From: CAWDLX01 sp963753485
GTDB lineage: Bacteria > Actinomycetota > Actinomycetes > Mycobacteriales > Micromonosporaceae
Assembly: GCA_963753485.1 (NCBI GenBank)
Contig: CAVWCL010000018.1
Span: forward strand, 136,097 to 200,096
Direction of reading: 5' to 3'
Length of the DNA: 64,000 nucleotides
The notes under the pieces: model-generated
Told to the model about the DNA's origin: nothing
Seen by the model: the letters and a program-made list of their open reading frames with translations, nothing else
Databases searched by the model: none
Made by a program: the position numbers and the translations under genes
Shown here: positions 1 through 8,539 of the stretch, piece by piece
Layout of the letters: the number at the start of each line of letters is the position of its first letter
Position numbering within the stretch: the first letter of the stretch is position 1

Positions 1-189
1 ACGACCGCCGACCGTGGTCCGGCCAAGCACCCTGGGCGCGATTGCGTCGCCGTTGGCGACCGCGTCCAGCGCGGCGATCTCACGGTCGGCCGATTGGCCC
101 GGCTCGCGCAGGAGCTTGAGCACGGAGGCGTCCGGTCGCGCGAAGACCTCGGCTTCCCGGCCCTGACCGAGCAGCGTCATCCCATTCAT
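1..189 (-). CDS. Aminoglycoside-phosphotransferase-like kinase, N-terminal part (runs off window)
   Basis: The minus strand is open from an ATG at 189 (a second in-frame ATG at 180) to the window edge, giving 63 codons. The reading MTLLGQGREAEVFARPD followed by SVLKLLRE resembles the glycine-rich nucleotide loop and beta-strand lysine of the APH/choline-kinase fold. Family members phosphorylate small hydroxyl compounds; the substrate cannot be inferred. It is divergent from the tetR gene and shares a short intergenic region with it. The start is ambiguous because neither ATG has a strong ribosome site. Confidence 0.55.
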   Translation of the reverse strand, partial: MNGMTLLGQGREAEVFARPDASVLKLLREPGQSADREIAALDAVANGDAIAPRVLGRTTVGGR

Positions 190-217
190 GTCCGTTCACC
201 GCCGATCCAGGAGCCGA

Positions 218-253
218 AGTGAACTTGCAGGTCAACATAAGCGTAAGTACACT
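218..253 (+). promoter_or_regulatory. Promoter of tetR with overlapping inverted repeat
   Basis: TTGCAG (225-230), 17 bp, TACACT (248-253) form a plausible sigma-70 promoter for the tetR gene at 289. An inverted repeat AGTGAACTT (218-226) / AAGTACACT (245-253), one mismatch in nine, brackets it exactly, as expected for an autoregulatory TetR operator that may also act on the divergent kinase gene. The assignment is by inspection only. Confidence 0.45.
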
Positions 254-288
254 CCGAAGTCAACAGAATCGATCGGAGCCCAACGGAC

Positions 289-942
289 ATGCAGAACATG
301 GCAGCGGCAGCGCCCATTCGGCGGCTGCCCCGACTGCAGCGGCGCGAGCAGATCCTGGCCGCGGCGACCAAGGCGTTCGCGCGCAGTGGGTTCGCCGCCA
401 CCGGATTGGACGACATCGCGGTTGAGACCGGCGTCACCCGGGTGATCCTCTACCGGCACTTCGACTCCAAGACCGACCTGTACCAGGCGGTCCTCGACCG
501 GTTCTGCGCCATCCTGTCCGCCAACGTCGCCGAACCGGTGGGCGGGTTCACCGACGCCAGCATCGACGGCCTGCTGCGAGCGGCGATTGCCGAACCGGCC
601 GGATTCCGCCTGCTGTTCCAGCACGCCGCCCGGGAGCCGGAATTCAAGCCGATGGCCGAGCAGTTCCGCCGCGAGATCACCGAAGCCGCGCACATCCAGA
701 TCTCGGCGGTCGTCGCCGACTCCGGTTGGGCCCGGTGGGCGGCCGAACTCGCCCCGTCGGCCGCGATCGAGGCGATCATCGCCTGGCTCGACACCGGTCA
801 ACCCGACCCAGATGTCGCGGCGCACCGGGTCCGGCACGTCATCGCCGGGGTCGTCACCGCTGCCACCGCGGCACCGTCCAACCTGGACGGACTGCCACCG
901 ACCAACCCACCACCCGCCCCCGCACGAAGGAGGAGATCGTGA
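289..942 (+). CDS. TetR/AcrR-family transcriptional regulator
   Basis: 217 residues. A helix-turn-helix lies at about residues 20-65 (RREQILAAATKAF, then GLDDIAVETGVTRVILYRHF), the standard TetR DNA-binding head; the C-terminal helical ligand domain is unassigned, ending in a proline/arginine-rich tail. The stop TGA overlaps the GTG start of the next gene (GTGA, 939-942), so the two are translationally coupled and the methyltransferase is the likely target along with the gene itself. ATG at 289 is used; ATG at 298 is possible. Confidence 0.85.
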   Translation: MQNMAAAAPIRRLPRLQRREQILAAATKAFARSGFAATGLDDIAVETGVTRVILYRHFDSKTDLYQAVLDRFCAILSANVAEPVGGFTDASIDGLLRAAIAEPAGFRLLFQHAAREPEFKPMAEQFRREITEAAHIQISAVVADSGWARWAAELAPSAAIEAIIAWLDTGQPDPDVAAHRVRHVIAGVVTAATAAPSNLDGLPPTNPPPAPARRRRS

Positions 943-1574
943 CCACAACCGGCCACCAGACCGCCAAGGTCCTGCGGGTATACGAGCAGATGGCGCCCCG
1001 CTACGACAAGGACATCCGGTTCTGGGAGCGAGTGCAATTCGGTGGCGGCCGGGAATGGGTAGCCGCCCGCGTCCAAGGCCAGGTGCTGGAGGTCGCCGTA
1101 GGTACCGGCCTCAACCTACCCCTGTACCCGCCGACGGTCAGGCTGTCCGGGGTCGAGCTGAGCCCGGCGATGCTCGCGCTGGCCCGCCAGCGAACCACCG
1201 AACACGGTCTCGACGTCGAGCTGCGGGAAGGCGACGCCCAGGCCCTGCCATTCGACGACGCGAGCTTCGACACCACCGTGTGCACCTTGTCGCTGTGCAC
1301 GATCCCGGACCCGGCCGCCGCTATCGCCGAGATGCGGCGGGTGCTGCGCCCAGGTGGACTGATGCTGTTGCTCGACCATATCGGCAGCACGTGGCCGCCG
1401 ATCTGGGCGGTGCAACGGCTCATCGAGCAGTTCACGATCCGCTCGGCCGGCGAGTACATGACGCGCCGGCAACTGCCGCTGGTTCGCGCGGCCGGATTCG
1501 AGATCGTCGAGACGCAGCGGCTCAAGGCCGGCACCGTGGAGCGCATCGCCGCCCGCAGGCCCCGGACGCCTTGA
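939..1574 (+). CDS. Class I SAM-dependent methyltransferase (UbiE/COQ5-like)
   Basis: 211 residues from the GTG at 939, chosen because AAGGAGGAG lies at 927-935 and the start overlaps the tetR stop. Motif I reads VLEVAVGTGLNLP (about residue 50), followed by an acidic GVELSPAML strand and the post-I loop ALPFDDASFDTTVCTLSLCT, typical of Methyltransf_11 proteins. Substrate is unknown; members of this group methylate quinones, lipids or metals. Co-transcribed with tetR. It has no evident link to the one-carbon island further right. Confidence 0.8.
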   Translation: MTTTGHQTAKVLRVYEQMAPRYDKDIRFWERVQFGGGREWVAARVQGQVLEVAVGTGLNLPLYPPTVRLSGVELSPAMLALARQRTTEHGLDVELREGDAQALPFDDASFDTTVCTLSLCTIPDPAAAIAEMRRVLRPGGLMLLLDHIGSTWPPIWAVQRLIEQFTIRSAGEYMTRRQLPLVRAAGFEIVETQRLKAGTVERIAARRPRTP

Positions 1575-1577
1575 GGC

Positions 1578-2234
1578 TCAGTTGGCGACCGGCAGACCGG
1601 CAAGTCGCCATTCGAGCATCCCGTCAGCCAACCGCTGCGCCCGACGGCCCCTTCGGCGCAACAGTGCGACCGCGTCGTGGGCGAGCACGCAGTACGCGCC
1701 GCGGCAGTACGCGACGATCTGCCCATCATCGGGCAGCTCGGCCAGTCGGTTGGCGAGCTCGTCGAGGGGGATGCTGACCGCGCCGGGGATGTGCCCACCC
1801 TCGTACTCCTCGGTCGGTCGTACGTCCAGGACAGTCACCGACCGCCTTCGCGCCAGCTTCTGGAGTTGTTCGCGGGTGACGGGTTCGCCGCCGTCGGCCC
1901 CGAGATAGGCGACCCGCGCCGCCTCCACGTCCGGTAGGTGGGACTGGGCGACGTCGCGCATTCGGGCGTATAGCTGGGCCACGTCCGGGCCGGCCAGGCG
2001 GTACAGGATGCGGGTGCCGTCGCGGCGGGTGGTCACCAGGTTGGCTTGGCGCAGGGTCTGCAGATGCGCCGACGCCGTGGTCAAGCCGAGGTCGGCGGCC
2101 GCGGCGAGGGATGCCACGTCGCGCTCTCCTTGCGCGAGCAGGTCGAGCAGTTCCAGCCGCTTGCCTGACGCCAGGGCCTTGCCTACCCGGGCGAACTGTT
2201 CGTACAACGCGGTCTTGTGGTCTCGGTTGCCCAC
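1578..2234 (-). CDS. ArsR-type HTH regulator fused to a rhodanese domain
   Basis: 218 residues from a GTG at 2234, preceded by GGAGG; longer readings lack a ribosome site. Residues about 10-90 are an ArsR winged helix (KRLELLDLLAQGERDVASLA, then TTASAHLQTLRQANLV). Residues about 115-218 are a rhodanese domain with the active-site loop CRGAYC. Such fusions sense sulfane sulfur or persulfide through the rhodanese cysteine. It is divergent from the persulfide dioxygenase-like gene with 74 bp between them, the likely shared operator region. Confidence 0.85.
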   Translation of the reverse strand: MGNRDHKTALYEQFARVGKALASGKRLELLDLLAQGERDVASLAAAADLGLTTASAHLQTLRQANLVTTRRDGTRILYRLAGPDVAQLYARMRDVAQSHLPDVEAARVAYLGADGGEPVTREQLQKLARRRSVTVLDVRPTEEYEGGHIPGAVSIPLDELANRLAELPDDGQIVAYCRGAYCVLAHDAVALLRRRGRRAQRLADGMLEWRLAGLPVAN

Positions 2235-2308
2235 TGGCCATCCTCCAAAGTTCCGTGGAATAGTGTACGAGTAATTGGCGGGTGGGTGCCACACGGATGG
2301 AGGACGTA

Positions 2309-3661
2309 ATGGACGGGCTTGTCCCGGTGGTCGATGAGGGGTTGGGCAACAGCGCGTACCTGCTCGATCTTGGCGACGGTCGGGCGCTGGCGGTGGATCC
2401 GTCGCTGGACCTACGCGCGGTGAACCGCGCCGCCAAGGCCCGGGGCTTGCGCGTCGCGTTCGCGGCGGAGACCCACCTGCACGCCGACTTCCTCTCCGCC
2501 GCCCGTCAGCTGTCCTTGGACCACGGTGCCCGCGTGCTGGCCAGCGCGGCCGGCATCCGGACATTCGACCACACACGACTCGATGACGGCCATGAGGTCG
2601 ACCTGGGCGGGCTCACGCTGCGCGCGCTGGCCACCCCCGGGCACACACCGGAGCACCTGTCGTTCCTGATCCTGGACGGGTCCCGTGAGGTCGGCGTGTT
2701 CACCGGCGGCTCGCTGATCGTCGGGGCCGCCGCCCGGACCGACCTGGCCGGAACCGACCGCACCCAGGAGCTGGCTCGCGCCCAGTACCGTTCGATGCGC
2801 CGGCTGGCGGAATTACCGGACACTACCGCGGTGTGGCCCACCCACGGCGCCGGGTCCTTCTGCTCCGCGCCGCCCGGGGTGCAGCGTATATCCACGATCG
2901 GCGCGGAGAAGTTCGCCAATCCGCTACTGGACGCGGCCGACGAGGACCGGTTTGTCAACCTGCTGCTGGGCAGCCTCGGAAGCTATCCGGCCTACTTCGC
3001 CCGGCTCGGCGAGCTCAACCGGCTCGGCCCACTGGTCACGGCCGCGCCGCAACTGGCTCCGCTCGAACCGTCCGACGTGCACCGGCTGCTCGCCGACGGG
3101 GCGGTCGTGGTCGACGTGCGGCCCGTCGTCGACTACGCGGGCGGGCACATCCCCGGGTCGGTGGCGATCCCCTTGCGCCCCCAGTACGCGACCTGGCTGG
3201 GCTGGCTGATCGACCCGGACGTGGCGATCGTCATCGTCCGCAACCCGGACCAGGATCCCGCCGACATCCTGTGGCCCGCACTCGCGGTCGGCTATACCAG
3301 CATCGCCGGCGAGCTGGCCGGCGGCATCGGCCCCTGGATCCGCCGCGGTGGCCATCTCGCCATCACACCCATGGTTGGTCCCTCCAAAGTAGACACACCG
3401 GTCGTGCTGGACATTCGCCAGCCAGGCGAGTACGCCGAGGGGCACCTCCCCGGCGCGTACCTGGTCGAACTCGGGGACCTCAGCCGCGGCGCCGCCAACC
3501 TGCCGAACGGGCCGGTCACAGTGATGTGCGGGCACGGCGAGCGCGCCGCGACCGGGGCGAGCCTGCTTGAGCGGGCTGGCCACGGCGACCCAACCATCCT
3601 TGTCGGCGGCCCGGACGAGTGGGCCCACGCCACCGGCCGAGCGCTCGTGACCGGACGATGA
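2309..3661 (+). CDS. Metallo-beta-lactamase/rhodanese/rhodanese protein, persulfide dioxygenase-like (CstB/ETHE1 type)
   Basis: 450 residues from ATG 2309, chosen for GGAGGA at 2299-2304. Residues 1-230 are an MBL fold with ETHLHADFLSAARQL (the usual second histidine of THxHxDH is replaced by F, a known variant in MBL-rhodanese proteins) and the distal GHTPEH. The first rhodanese (about 260-345) has no cysteine in its loop (VRNPDQ) and is probably structural; the second (about 360-450) carries MCGHGERA with a cysteine. Family role: oxidising glutathione- or CoA-persulfide to sulfite or thiosulfate in the cytoplasm. The next gene starts inside its stop (ATGA). Confidence 0.8.
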   Translation: MDGLVPVVDEGLGNSAYLLDLGDGRALAVDPSLDLRAVNRAAKARGLRVAFAAETHLHADFLSAARQLSLDHGARVLASAAGIRTFDHTRLDDGHEVDLGGLTLRALATPGHTPEHLSFLILDGSREVGVFTGGSLIVGAAARTDLAGTDRTQELARAQYRSMRRLAELPDTTAVWPTHGAGSFCSAPPGVQRISTIGAEKFANPLLDAADEDRFVNLLLGSLGSYPAYFARLGELNRLGPLVTAAPQLAPLEPSDVHRLLADGAVVVDVRPVVDYAGGHIPGSVAIPLRPQYATWLGWLIDPDVAIVIVRNPDQDPADILWPALAVGYTSIAGELAGGIGPWIRRGGHLAITPMVGPSKVDTPVVLDIRQPGEYAEGHLPGAYLVELGDLSRGAANLPNGPVTVMCGHGERAATGASLLERAGHGDPTILVGGPDEWAHATGRALVTGR

Positions 3662-4944
3662 CCACCACGAAGACCCCGATCCCCATTCGGCTAGGCCTGC
3701 GGGCCAACGTGGCTCAGTTCATCATCCTGGTCGCGGTCAACGCTCTGGTCGGCGGCATGGTCGGCCAGGAGCGCACGGTCCTCCCGCTGCTGGCAACGCA
3801 GGTGTTCGCGGTCGGCGCGTTCACCGCGTCGCTGGCGTTCATCGTCGCCTTCGGACTCACCAAGGCACTGACGAATTTGGTCGCCGGCACCCTGTCCGAT
3901 CGCTACGGGCGCAAGCCGATGCTGGTGGCCGGATGGCTCATCGGGCTACTGGTGCCGCTGCTGCTCATCTGGGCGCCGTCATGGGGTTGGATCATCGCGG
4001 CAAACGTGCTACTCGGCGTCAATCAGGGCTTGACGTGGTCCACCACCATCGTCATGAAGATCGACCTGGTCGGGCCGGCTAGGCGCGGGCTCGCGATGGG
4101 GTTCAACGAGGCGGCCGGATACCTGGCCGTCTCCGCCACCGGGCTGGTCACCGGATACTTGGCCGCCCAGTACGGGCTGCGCCCTGCCCCGTTCCTGCTC
4201 GGTATCGTCTTCGCCGCCCTCGGTCTCGGATTGTCCACGGTGGTCGTTCGTGAGACGCACCACCATGCCCGGCACGAGGCTCGTACCCACATTCCGACGC
4301 ATGGGTCACATGGTGACAGCCTCACCGGCCGGGAGATCTTCAACTTGACGAGCTTCAAGGAGAAGGCGCTCTCGGCGGCCAGCCAGGCCGGACTGGTCAA
4401 CAACCTCAACGACGGCCTCGCTTGGGGCCTGTTCCCGATCCTGTTCGCCACCTCCGGGCTCGGTGTGGCCCGCATCGGCGTCCTCGTTGCCATCTACCCC
4501 CTCGTGTGGAGCATCGGGCAGCTGCTCACCGGCGCGCTGTCCGATCGGTGGGGCCGCAAATGGCTCATCGCCTCCGGCATGCTTCTGCAGGCCCTGGGCA
4601 TCGCCGTGGTCGCCGTGGGCGCCACCTTCACGGTGTGGGCGATCGCGGCGGTGCTCATGGGGGCGGGTACAGCGATGGTCTACCCCACGTTGCTCGCCGT
4701 CATCGGCGATGTCGCCCACCCCGCGTGGCGAGCCCGAGCCGTTGGCGTCTACCGACTCTGGCGCGATCTCGGCTACGCCGTCGGTGCGCTGGTCGCCGGC
4801 ATCACCGCGGACGCCTTCGGCGTCCGCGCCGCGATCTGGCTCGTCGCTGCCATCACCGGCGTCTCCGGACTCGTCGTCGCGGTCCGCATGTACGAGACCC
4901 GCCAACGCCAACCAGCAGCTGCGCTCCCCGCGGCCCCGGCATAA
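3658..4944 (+). CDS. MFS transporter, 12 transmembrane helices
   Basis: 428 residues from the ATG at 3658 that overlaps the upstream TGA. Two six-helix halves with the MFS loop signature GTLSDRYGRKPMLVAG between helices 2 and 3 and its repeat GALSDRWGRKWLIASG in the second half; the central cytoplasmic loop (about residues 200-225) is histidine-rich (ETHHHARHEARTH). The coupling to the ArsR-rhodanese/MBL-rhodanese pair suggests export of a sulfur compound or a toxic oxyanion, which is inference. Substrate is not determinable. Confidence 0.75.
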   Translation: MTTTKTPIPIRLGLRANVAQFIILVAVNALVGGMVGQERTVLPLLATQVFAVGAFTASLAFIVAFGLTKALTNLVAGTLSDRYGRKPMLVAGWLIGLLVPLLLIWAPSWGWIIAANVLLGVNQGLTWSTTIVMKIDLVGPARRGLAMGFNEAAGYLAVSATGLVTGYLAAQYGLRPAPFLLGIVFAALGLGLSTVVVRETHHHARHEARTHIPTHGSHGDSLTGREIFNLTSFKEKALSAASQAGLVNNLNDGLAWGLFPILFATSGLGVARIGVLVAIYPLVWSIGQLLTGALSDRWGRKWLIASGMLLQALGIAVVAVGATFTVWAIAAVLMGAGTAMVYPTLLAVIGDVAHPAWRARAVGVYRLWRDLGYAVGALVAGITADAFGVRAAIWLVAAITGVSGLVVAVRMYETRQRQPAAALPAAPA

Positions 4945-4989
4945 CTACGGCAATCCCGACCACGCTGACGGGCCCATCCGCGAGCGTTG

Positions 4990-5160
4990 CTAGAACGTAA
5001 CGACCTGCTCGGCCCAGAGTGTCCACGCCGCCAGCTCGTCCAAGGTGGAGTGTCTAGCACCCTTGGTCAACATGGCCTCGGTGATACCTCGCGCGTCCAT
5101 ACAGGTGCCCGCAGCAGGCGACCTCACCGCCGTGCCGGACGGCCGACTCGACAATCTGTC
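4990..5160 (-). pseudogene. Remnant of a DsrE-family protein (C-terminal part, frameshifted)
   Basis: No intact gene fills 4945-5495. On the minus strand one frame reads IVESAVRHGGEVACCG and, after a one-base shift near 5107-5112, a second frame reads CMDARGITEAMLTKGARHST and LDELAAWTLWAEQVVTF to a stop at 4990. This matches the C-terminus of DsrE-like sulfur-carrier proteins, which carry a GTCMDARG motif. The N-terminal half is missing. It sits beside persulfide-related genes, so a sulfur-transfer gene was probably lost here. The rest of 5160-5495 shows nothing recognisable. Confidence 0.55.
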
Positions 5161-5495
5161 GACGGGGTCATTCTCGTCGTCGTCGACTGCGGAGTCGCTA
5201 GCTCGGTTGCGGCTGGCCTACCCGTTAGGGCTCGGGTGAGCCGACGAATGAACTCGGTGCTCATCTGAGCGTGCAACTGGTGGCGCGGTGGCGTAGGTCT
5301 CGAGACCAGAACGCATCGAGGGGCCGTCGGAGGCGCTCGTTGGCCAGAGGGCGTTGGCCGATGATGTCAACGTTCGAAGGTTAGCGGTGCGCAAGGTGAC
5401 GCCTGGTCAAGAGACGGCGCTGATCGATATAGCGGCGGTTCGCGCTGCGGCCGCCGATGAGATTCCTGATCAATCCCAGAAGGGGCATCAGCGCT

Positions 5496-6902
5496 ATGCG
5501 AACCAAGATCGGTCTGGCCATCGCCATGGCCGCGGCCGTCGTCGCGGCGGGCGTCGTGCTCAGCCAGGCAACCGCCGCACCGTTACCGGCATCAGCGTCG
5601 CCGCCGGCGTTCTCGAACACGCTGCTCATCTCGCCCGGCACACCGGCCGGTTTCACCTCGTCTCCGCACGCCAACTCTTCCGGCAACAGCGAGCCGGCCA
5701 TCGCCTTCGCCCACGACGGCCGGATGGCCGTCGACGGTTTGGGATGGCTCCCCTTCCAGGTCAACCTTTGGACCGGTAGCTTCGGCGTCACCCCGGCGTA
5801 CTTCGGCGCTATGGACACCGACCTGAACAACGTCGGGCAGGGACGGACCACGCTCGGCGACGAGGACGCCGACGTCGAGTTCACCTCGGCAGGCACCCTG
5901 CTGCTCGCCGACCTCGACCTGATCGTCAACAAGAACGGCAACGCAGCCCAGCTCGGCGTCAACGTGACCCGATGCCCGCGAGGCGGCACAGGGCCGTCTG
6001 CTTGCACGCACATCTTCCTCGACACGGCGGGCGCGGACCGGGAGTGGATCACCACGTCCGGAACGACCGCCTGGATCGCCTACCACGACTCCGGCAACAG
6101 CACGCTCATCCGGGTCAAGCGCTCAACCGACGATGGCCAGACCTGGCAGCCGGTCGGGTCGCCGATCCCCGGTCAGGGCAACGCTACCGGTGACGCCACC
6201 TTCAACAACTCGATCGGACCCATCGTGGCCGATCCCACCGCCGGTGCGCTGTACGAGTCATACGCAGCCGGCGAACCGCAGACCAAGTCGACCAGCGGCG
6301 ACTACAACAACATCTACGTCTCCCGGTCCACCGATGGCGGAAAGCACTGGACCTCGACGCTGGTATTCCACACCGCTCCGTTCACCCGGTTGAACAACTT
6401 CTGGCCATCCCTCGCGGTCGACCCGATCACCCACGCCGTACATGCCGCGTGGACCGACCAACACGGCGTCGCGGTGTCGAGCTCAACGGACGGCGGCAGC
6501 ACCTGGTCAGCACCGCTGACCGTGTCGACGGCCACCACGACCGTCATGCCCTGGCTCGCCGCCCGCGGCGGCAAGGTCGACCTCGTCTACTACGGCTCCT
6601 CAGCCGCATCCACCGACGACCCGAACGCAGTGTGGAACGTCTACGACTCACAGTTCCGCAACGGCGCCTGGACAGTCAAGACCGTCAGCAACACGCCCAA
6701 CCGCGTGGGCCGCATCTGCCTCGAGGGCTCCGGGTGCGCCAACAACACCGACCGCGAGCTTCTCGACCTGTTCGAGGTCGCCGAAGACCCGGTATCGGGT
6801 AAAGCCGCCATCATCTACACCGACTCCACAGTAGACACGTACACCAACCCATCAGGAGTAACCAAGGAACTCCCAGAGATCGTGTTGGCATTCGAGAACT
6901 GA
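5496..6902 (+). CDS. Secreted sialidase-like protein with Asp-box (BNR) repeats
   Basis: 468 residues from ATG 5496 with AGAAGGGG at 5479-5486. The N-terminus (MRTKIGLAIAMAAAVVAAGV, then an Ala-rich stretch) is a Sec signal peptide. Three Asp-box motifs are visible: RSTDDGQTWQPV, RSTDGGKHWTST and SSTDGGSTWSAP, which indicate a beta-propeller exo-enzyme or binding protein. No sialidase catalytic arginine triad could be confirmed, so the activity is open. It stands alone and is followed by a strong terminator. Confidence 0.75.
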   Translation: MRTKIGLAIAMAAAVVAAGVVLSQATAAPLPASASPPAFSNTLLISPGTPAGFTSSPHANSSGNSEPAIAFAHDGRMAVDGLGWLPFQVNLWTGSFGVTPAYFGAMDTDLNNVGQGRTTLGDEDADVEFTSAGTLLLADLDLIVNKNGNAAQLGVNVTRCPRGGTGPSACTHIFLDTAGADREWITTSGTTAWIAYHDSGNSTLIRVKRSTDDGQTWQPVGSPIPGQGNATGDATFNNSIGPIVADPTAGALYESYAAGEPQTKSTSGDYNNIYVSRSTDGGKHWTSTLVFHTAPFTRLNNFWPSLAVDPITHAVHAAWTDQHGVAVSSSTDGGSTWSAPLTVSTATTTVMPWLAARGGKVDLVYYGSSAASTDDPNAVWNVYDSQFRNGAWTVKTVSNTPNRVGRICLEGSGCANNTDRELLDLFEVAEDPVSGKAAIIYTDSTVDTYTNPSGVTKELPEIVLAFEN

Positions 6903-6915
6903 CGCGACGCTCCGC

Positions 6916-6948
6916 AAGGGGGCCGCGCGTCCGGCGCGCGGCCCCCTT
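6916..6948 (+). terminator. Intrinsic-type terminator after the Asp-box gene
   Basis: A perfect 14-bp GC-rich stem (AAGGGGGCCGCGCG at 6916-6929 against 6935-6948) with loop TCCGG begins 14 bp after the stop codon. It lacks a long T tract, as is common in actinomycetes. It probably also serves the oppositely oriented operon ending at 7029. Confidence 0.8.
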
Positions 6949-7028
6949 CTACGCAGTCCATACGACCATTCGAGGCGCTCGTCTGGCTGGAGCCGTCCGT
7001 CGCGACGCGGCGGAACCACGGATGGCGG

Positions 7029-7469
7029 TCAGCTGCGTTCGAGTCGCTGCTTGAGTGTCGCCAGGTTCGTGGGCATCTCTTTGGCGGCCTCGCGCCGGAT
7101 GACGAGCGGGACGAGGACCTTGCCGATCCCGTGGCCGGTGAAGTCCACGCCGATGGTCAGCCGCGATCGAGTGTCCCCCAGCGGCTCGACGGTCAGATCG
7201 ACAACGGCTCTGATCGGTCCATCAACACCACGCACCCCCCACGTCCTGGGCGGGCTGATGTGAGTGATCTCGGACGTACTGGCACGGTCGGCGCCACCGA
7301 TACGCCGCGTCGTGAAGCACCGCGTACCGACGCCCGGCTCATCGAGGCGCTCCAAGCGACCGGTTACGACGCCCTTCTGCCATTCGTGGAAGCGGGTCGG
7401 GTCGGTGGCGTACGCGAACACGTCGTCGGCACCGCGGTCTACGTCGATACTGGTGACTATCGCTGCCAT
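7029..7469 (-). CDS. SRPBCC-fold (polyketide cyclase/dehydrase-like) protein
   Basis: 146 residues. The opening MAAIVTSIDVDRGADDVFAY, followed by ATDPTRFHEWQKGV, is the standard START/SRPBCC helix-grip beginning, and the closing helix AAKEMPTNLATLKQRLE is typical. These proteins bind hydrophobic ligands; no function can be assigned. Its start abuts the stop of the upstream AHSA1-like gene, so it is the last gene of an ArsR-led operon. Confidence 0.7.
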   Translation of the reverse strand: MAAIVTSIDVDRGADDVFAYATDPTRFHEWQKGVVTGRLERLDEPGVGTRCFTTRRIGGADRASTSEITHISPPRTWGVRGVDGPIRAVVDLTVEPLGDTRSRLTIGVDFTGHGIGKVLVPLVIRREAAKEMPTNLATLKQRLERS

Positions 7470-7952
7470 CTACCTCTCCTCACCGAACAGGTCCGCGTAG
7501 CGCTGCAGGTACAGCGGCCAACCCTGGTCGTTCGCAACGCCTTCGCTGACCGACGCCCAGCCCGGCCCGTGCCGGTCAATGTGGCGGTGTTCCAGCTCGA
7601 CCAGCGTCCGGTCGGGCGTTTCGGCGATGAATTTCACCTCAACCTCGCTGGTGTTGCCTGGCTCCGTCTCGATCGTCCACTGTGGACTGATGTCCCAACT
7701 GAACACGACCCGCATCGGTGGTTCGTACGCGAGGATGCGCGCCCACCGACATTCGGTCCCGTCAGTCCCCCTGTCGTAGATGTGACCGCCTACCTTCGGC
7801 TCGAACACAGTCTCGGCGATCGGCACCCGCAGGAGATTGTGTTCCGGCGGCTTGAAGTCACCAAACCGATCGGTGAACACCGCGAAGGCCCGCTCGATCG
7901 GCGCTTGGACGACGATCTGCTGCCGGACCACAGCAGCCGCTGCCTGTGTCAT
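7470..7952 (-). CDS. AHSA1/SRPBCC-family protein
   Basis: 160 residues with the AHSA1 pattern QQIVVQAPIERAFAVFTDRF near the start, RWARILAYEPPMRVVFSWDI in the middle and the closing SEGVANDQGWPLYLQRYADL. ArsR-AHSA1 pairs are common in actinobacteria, where the SRPBCC protein is the regulated gene; the substrate is unknown. It overlaps the ArsR gene by 4 bp (7949-7952) and touches the next SRPBCC gene. Confidence 0.75.
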   Translation of the reverse strand: MTQAAAAVVRQQIVVQAPIERAFAVFTDRFGDFKPPEHNLLRVPIAETVFEPKVGGHIYDRGTDGTECRWARILAYEPPMRVVFSWDISPQWTIETEPGNTSEVEVKFIAETPDRTLVELEHRHIDRHGPGWASVSEGVANDQGWPLYLQRYADLFGEER

Positions 7953-8272
7953 GCCCTCTCCTCGGTCTGTCGTTCGACAACGTCCTGGTATCCGTCCAAC
8001 GCGCGGTTCCAGAACGTCTCCAGCTGATCACGCAAGGCGGAGATCCCCGCCGGGTTCAACCGATAAACCCGGCGATTACCCACCGCGCGGTCCGTCACCA
8101 GCCCGGCGACTTTGAGCACCTTCAGATGCTGTGACACCGCGGCGCGAGTGATCGGCAACCCCTCAGCCAACTCCCCCACCGCCTGAGGGCGCACCGCCAA
8201 GGCCGTCACGATCGCCAGCCGGCTGGGATCTCCCAACGCTTCCCAGCCATCCCGAGCTTGGTAAGCTGCCAC
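7949..8272 (-). CDS. ArsR-family regulator
   Basis: 107 residues, a compact winged helix (WEALGDPSRLAIVTALAV, then PITRAAVSQHLKVLKVAGLV). No CxC metal-binding motif is visible, so it is probably not a metal sensor. GTG at 8272 is used although no Shine-Dalgarno precedes it, because a promoter places the transcript start at or very near this codon (see 8279-8307), implying leaderless translation. It heads a three-gene operon with two SRPBCC proteins. Confidence 0.8.
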   Translation of the reverse strand: MAAYQARDGWEALGDPSRLAIVTALAVRPQAVGELAEGLPITRAAVSQHLKVLKVAGLVTDRAVGNRRVYRLNPAGISALRDQLETFWNRALDGYQDVVERQTEERA

Positions 8273-8278
8273 TAACGA

Positions 8279-8307
8279 AAGTTACAACTTACCGGGGTCG
8301 GCGTCAA
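8279..8307 (-). promoter_or_regulatory. Leaderless promoter of the arsR-SRPBCC operon
   Basis: On the minus strand TTGACG (8302-8307), 17 bp, TAACTT (8279-8284), then six bases to the G of the GTG at 8272. This spacing puts +1 on the start codon. A short inverted repeat TAAC-GAAA-GTTA (8273-8284) overlaps the -10 and is a natural ArsR operator. Confidence 0.6.
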
Positions 8308-8440
8308 GCAACCGCCCCGCCGAGCGGCAAGCGGGCCGCCGCCTGGCCCCCACGTCTGCTACGCGGGTGGAGCTGAGAGGGACTGAACCCCACTGCCAGT
8401 TCGTGGGCCTCAGTCCCAGGGTCAAACTAGGGTCAAACGA

Positions 8441-8480
8441 TCAAGGCCCTCCCCGCAAAAATCCGCGGACAGGGCCTTGA
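8441..8480. terminator. Inverted repeat next to first tRNA-Met fragment
   Basis: TCAAGGCCCT (8441-8450) pairs with AGGGCCTTGA (8471-8480). Read on the minus strand it lies directly beyond the 3' end of the tRNA-like sequence at 8495-8539, as a tRNA terminator would. The flank 8308-8440 shows no gene. Confidence 0.5.
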
Positions 8481-8494
8481 CCAGGTACTTCTTT

Positions 8495-8539
8495 GTAGCG
8501 GGGGCCAGGATTTGGACCTGGGACCTCTGGGGTTATGAG
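8495..8539 (-). repeat. 3' half of a tRNA-Met gene, copy 1 (att-like)
   Basis: The minus strand reads from the anticodon loop CTCATAA through the 3' anticodon strand, variable loop, T arm (with TTC changed to TCC) and acceptor strand ending GCTACA. The 5' half of a tRNA is absent on the anticodon side. It matches copy 2 at 8774-8816 apart from three differences: two single-G indels and one substitution. Half-tRNAs with a breakpoint at the anticodon are the usual footprint of integrase-mediated insertion. Confidence 0.6.

Noticed and set aside
5350..5365. A further operator copy (TGATGTCAACGTTCG)
   Set aside because: It has the TGTCAAC core but no second arm and no -10 at the right distance.
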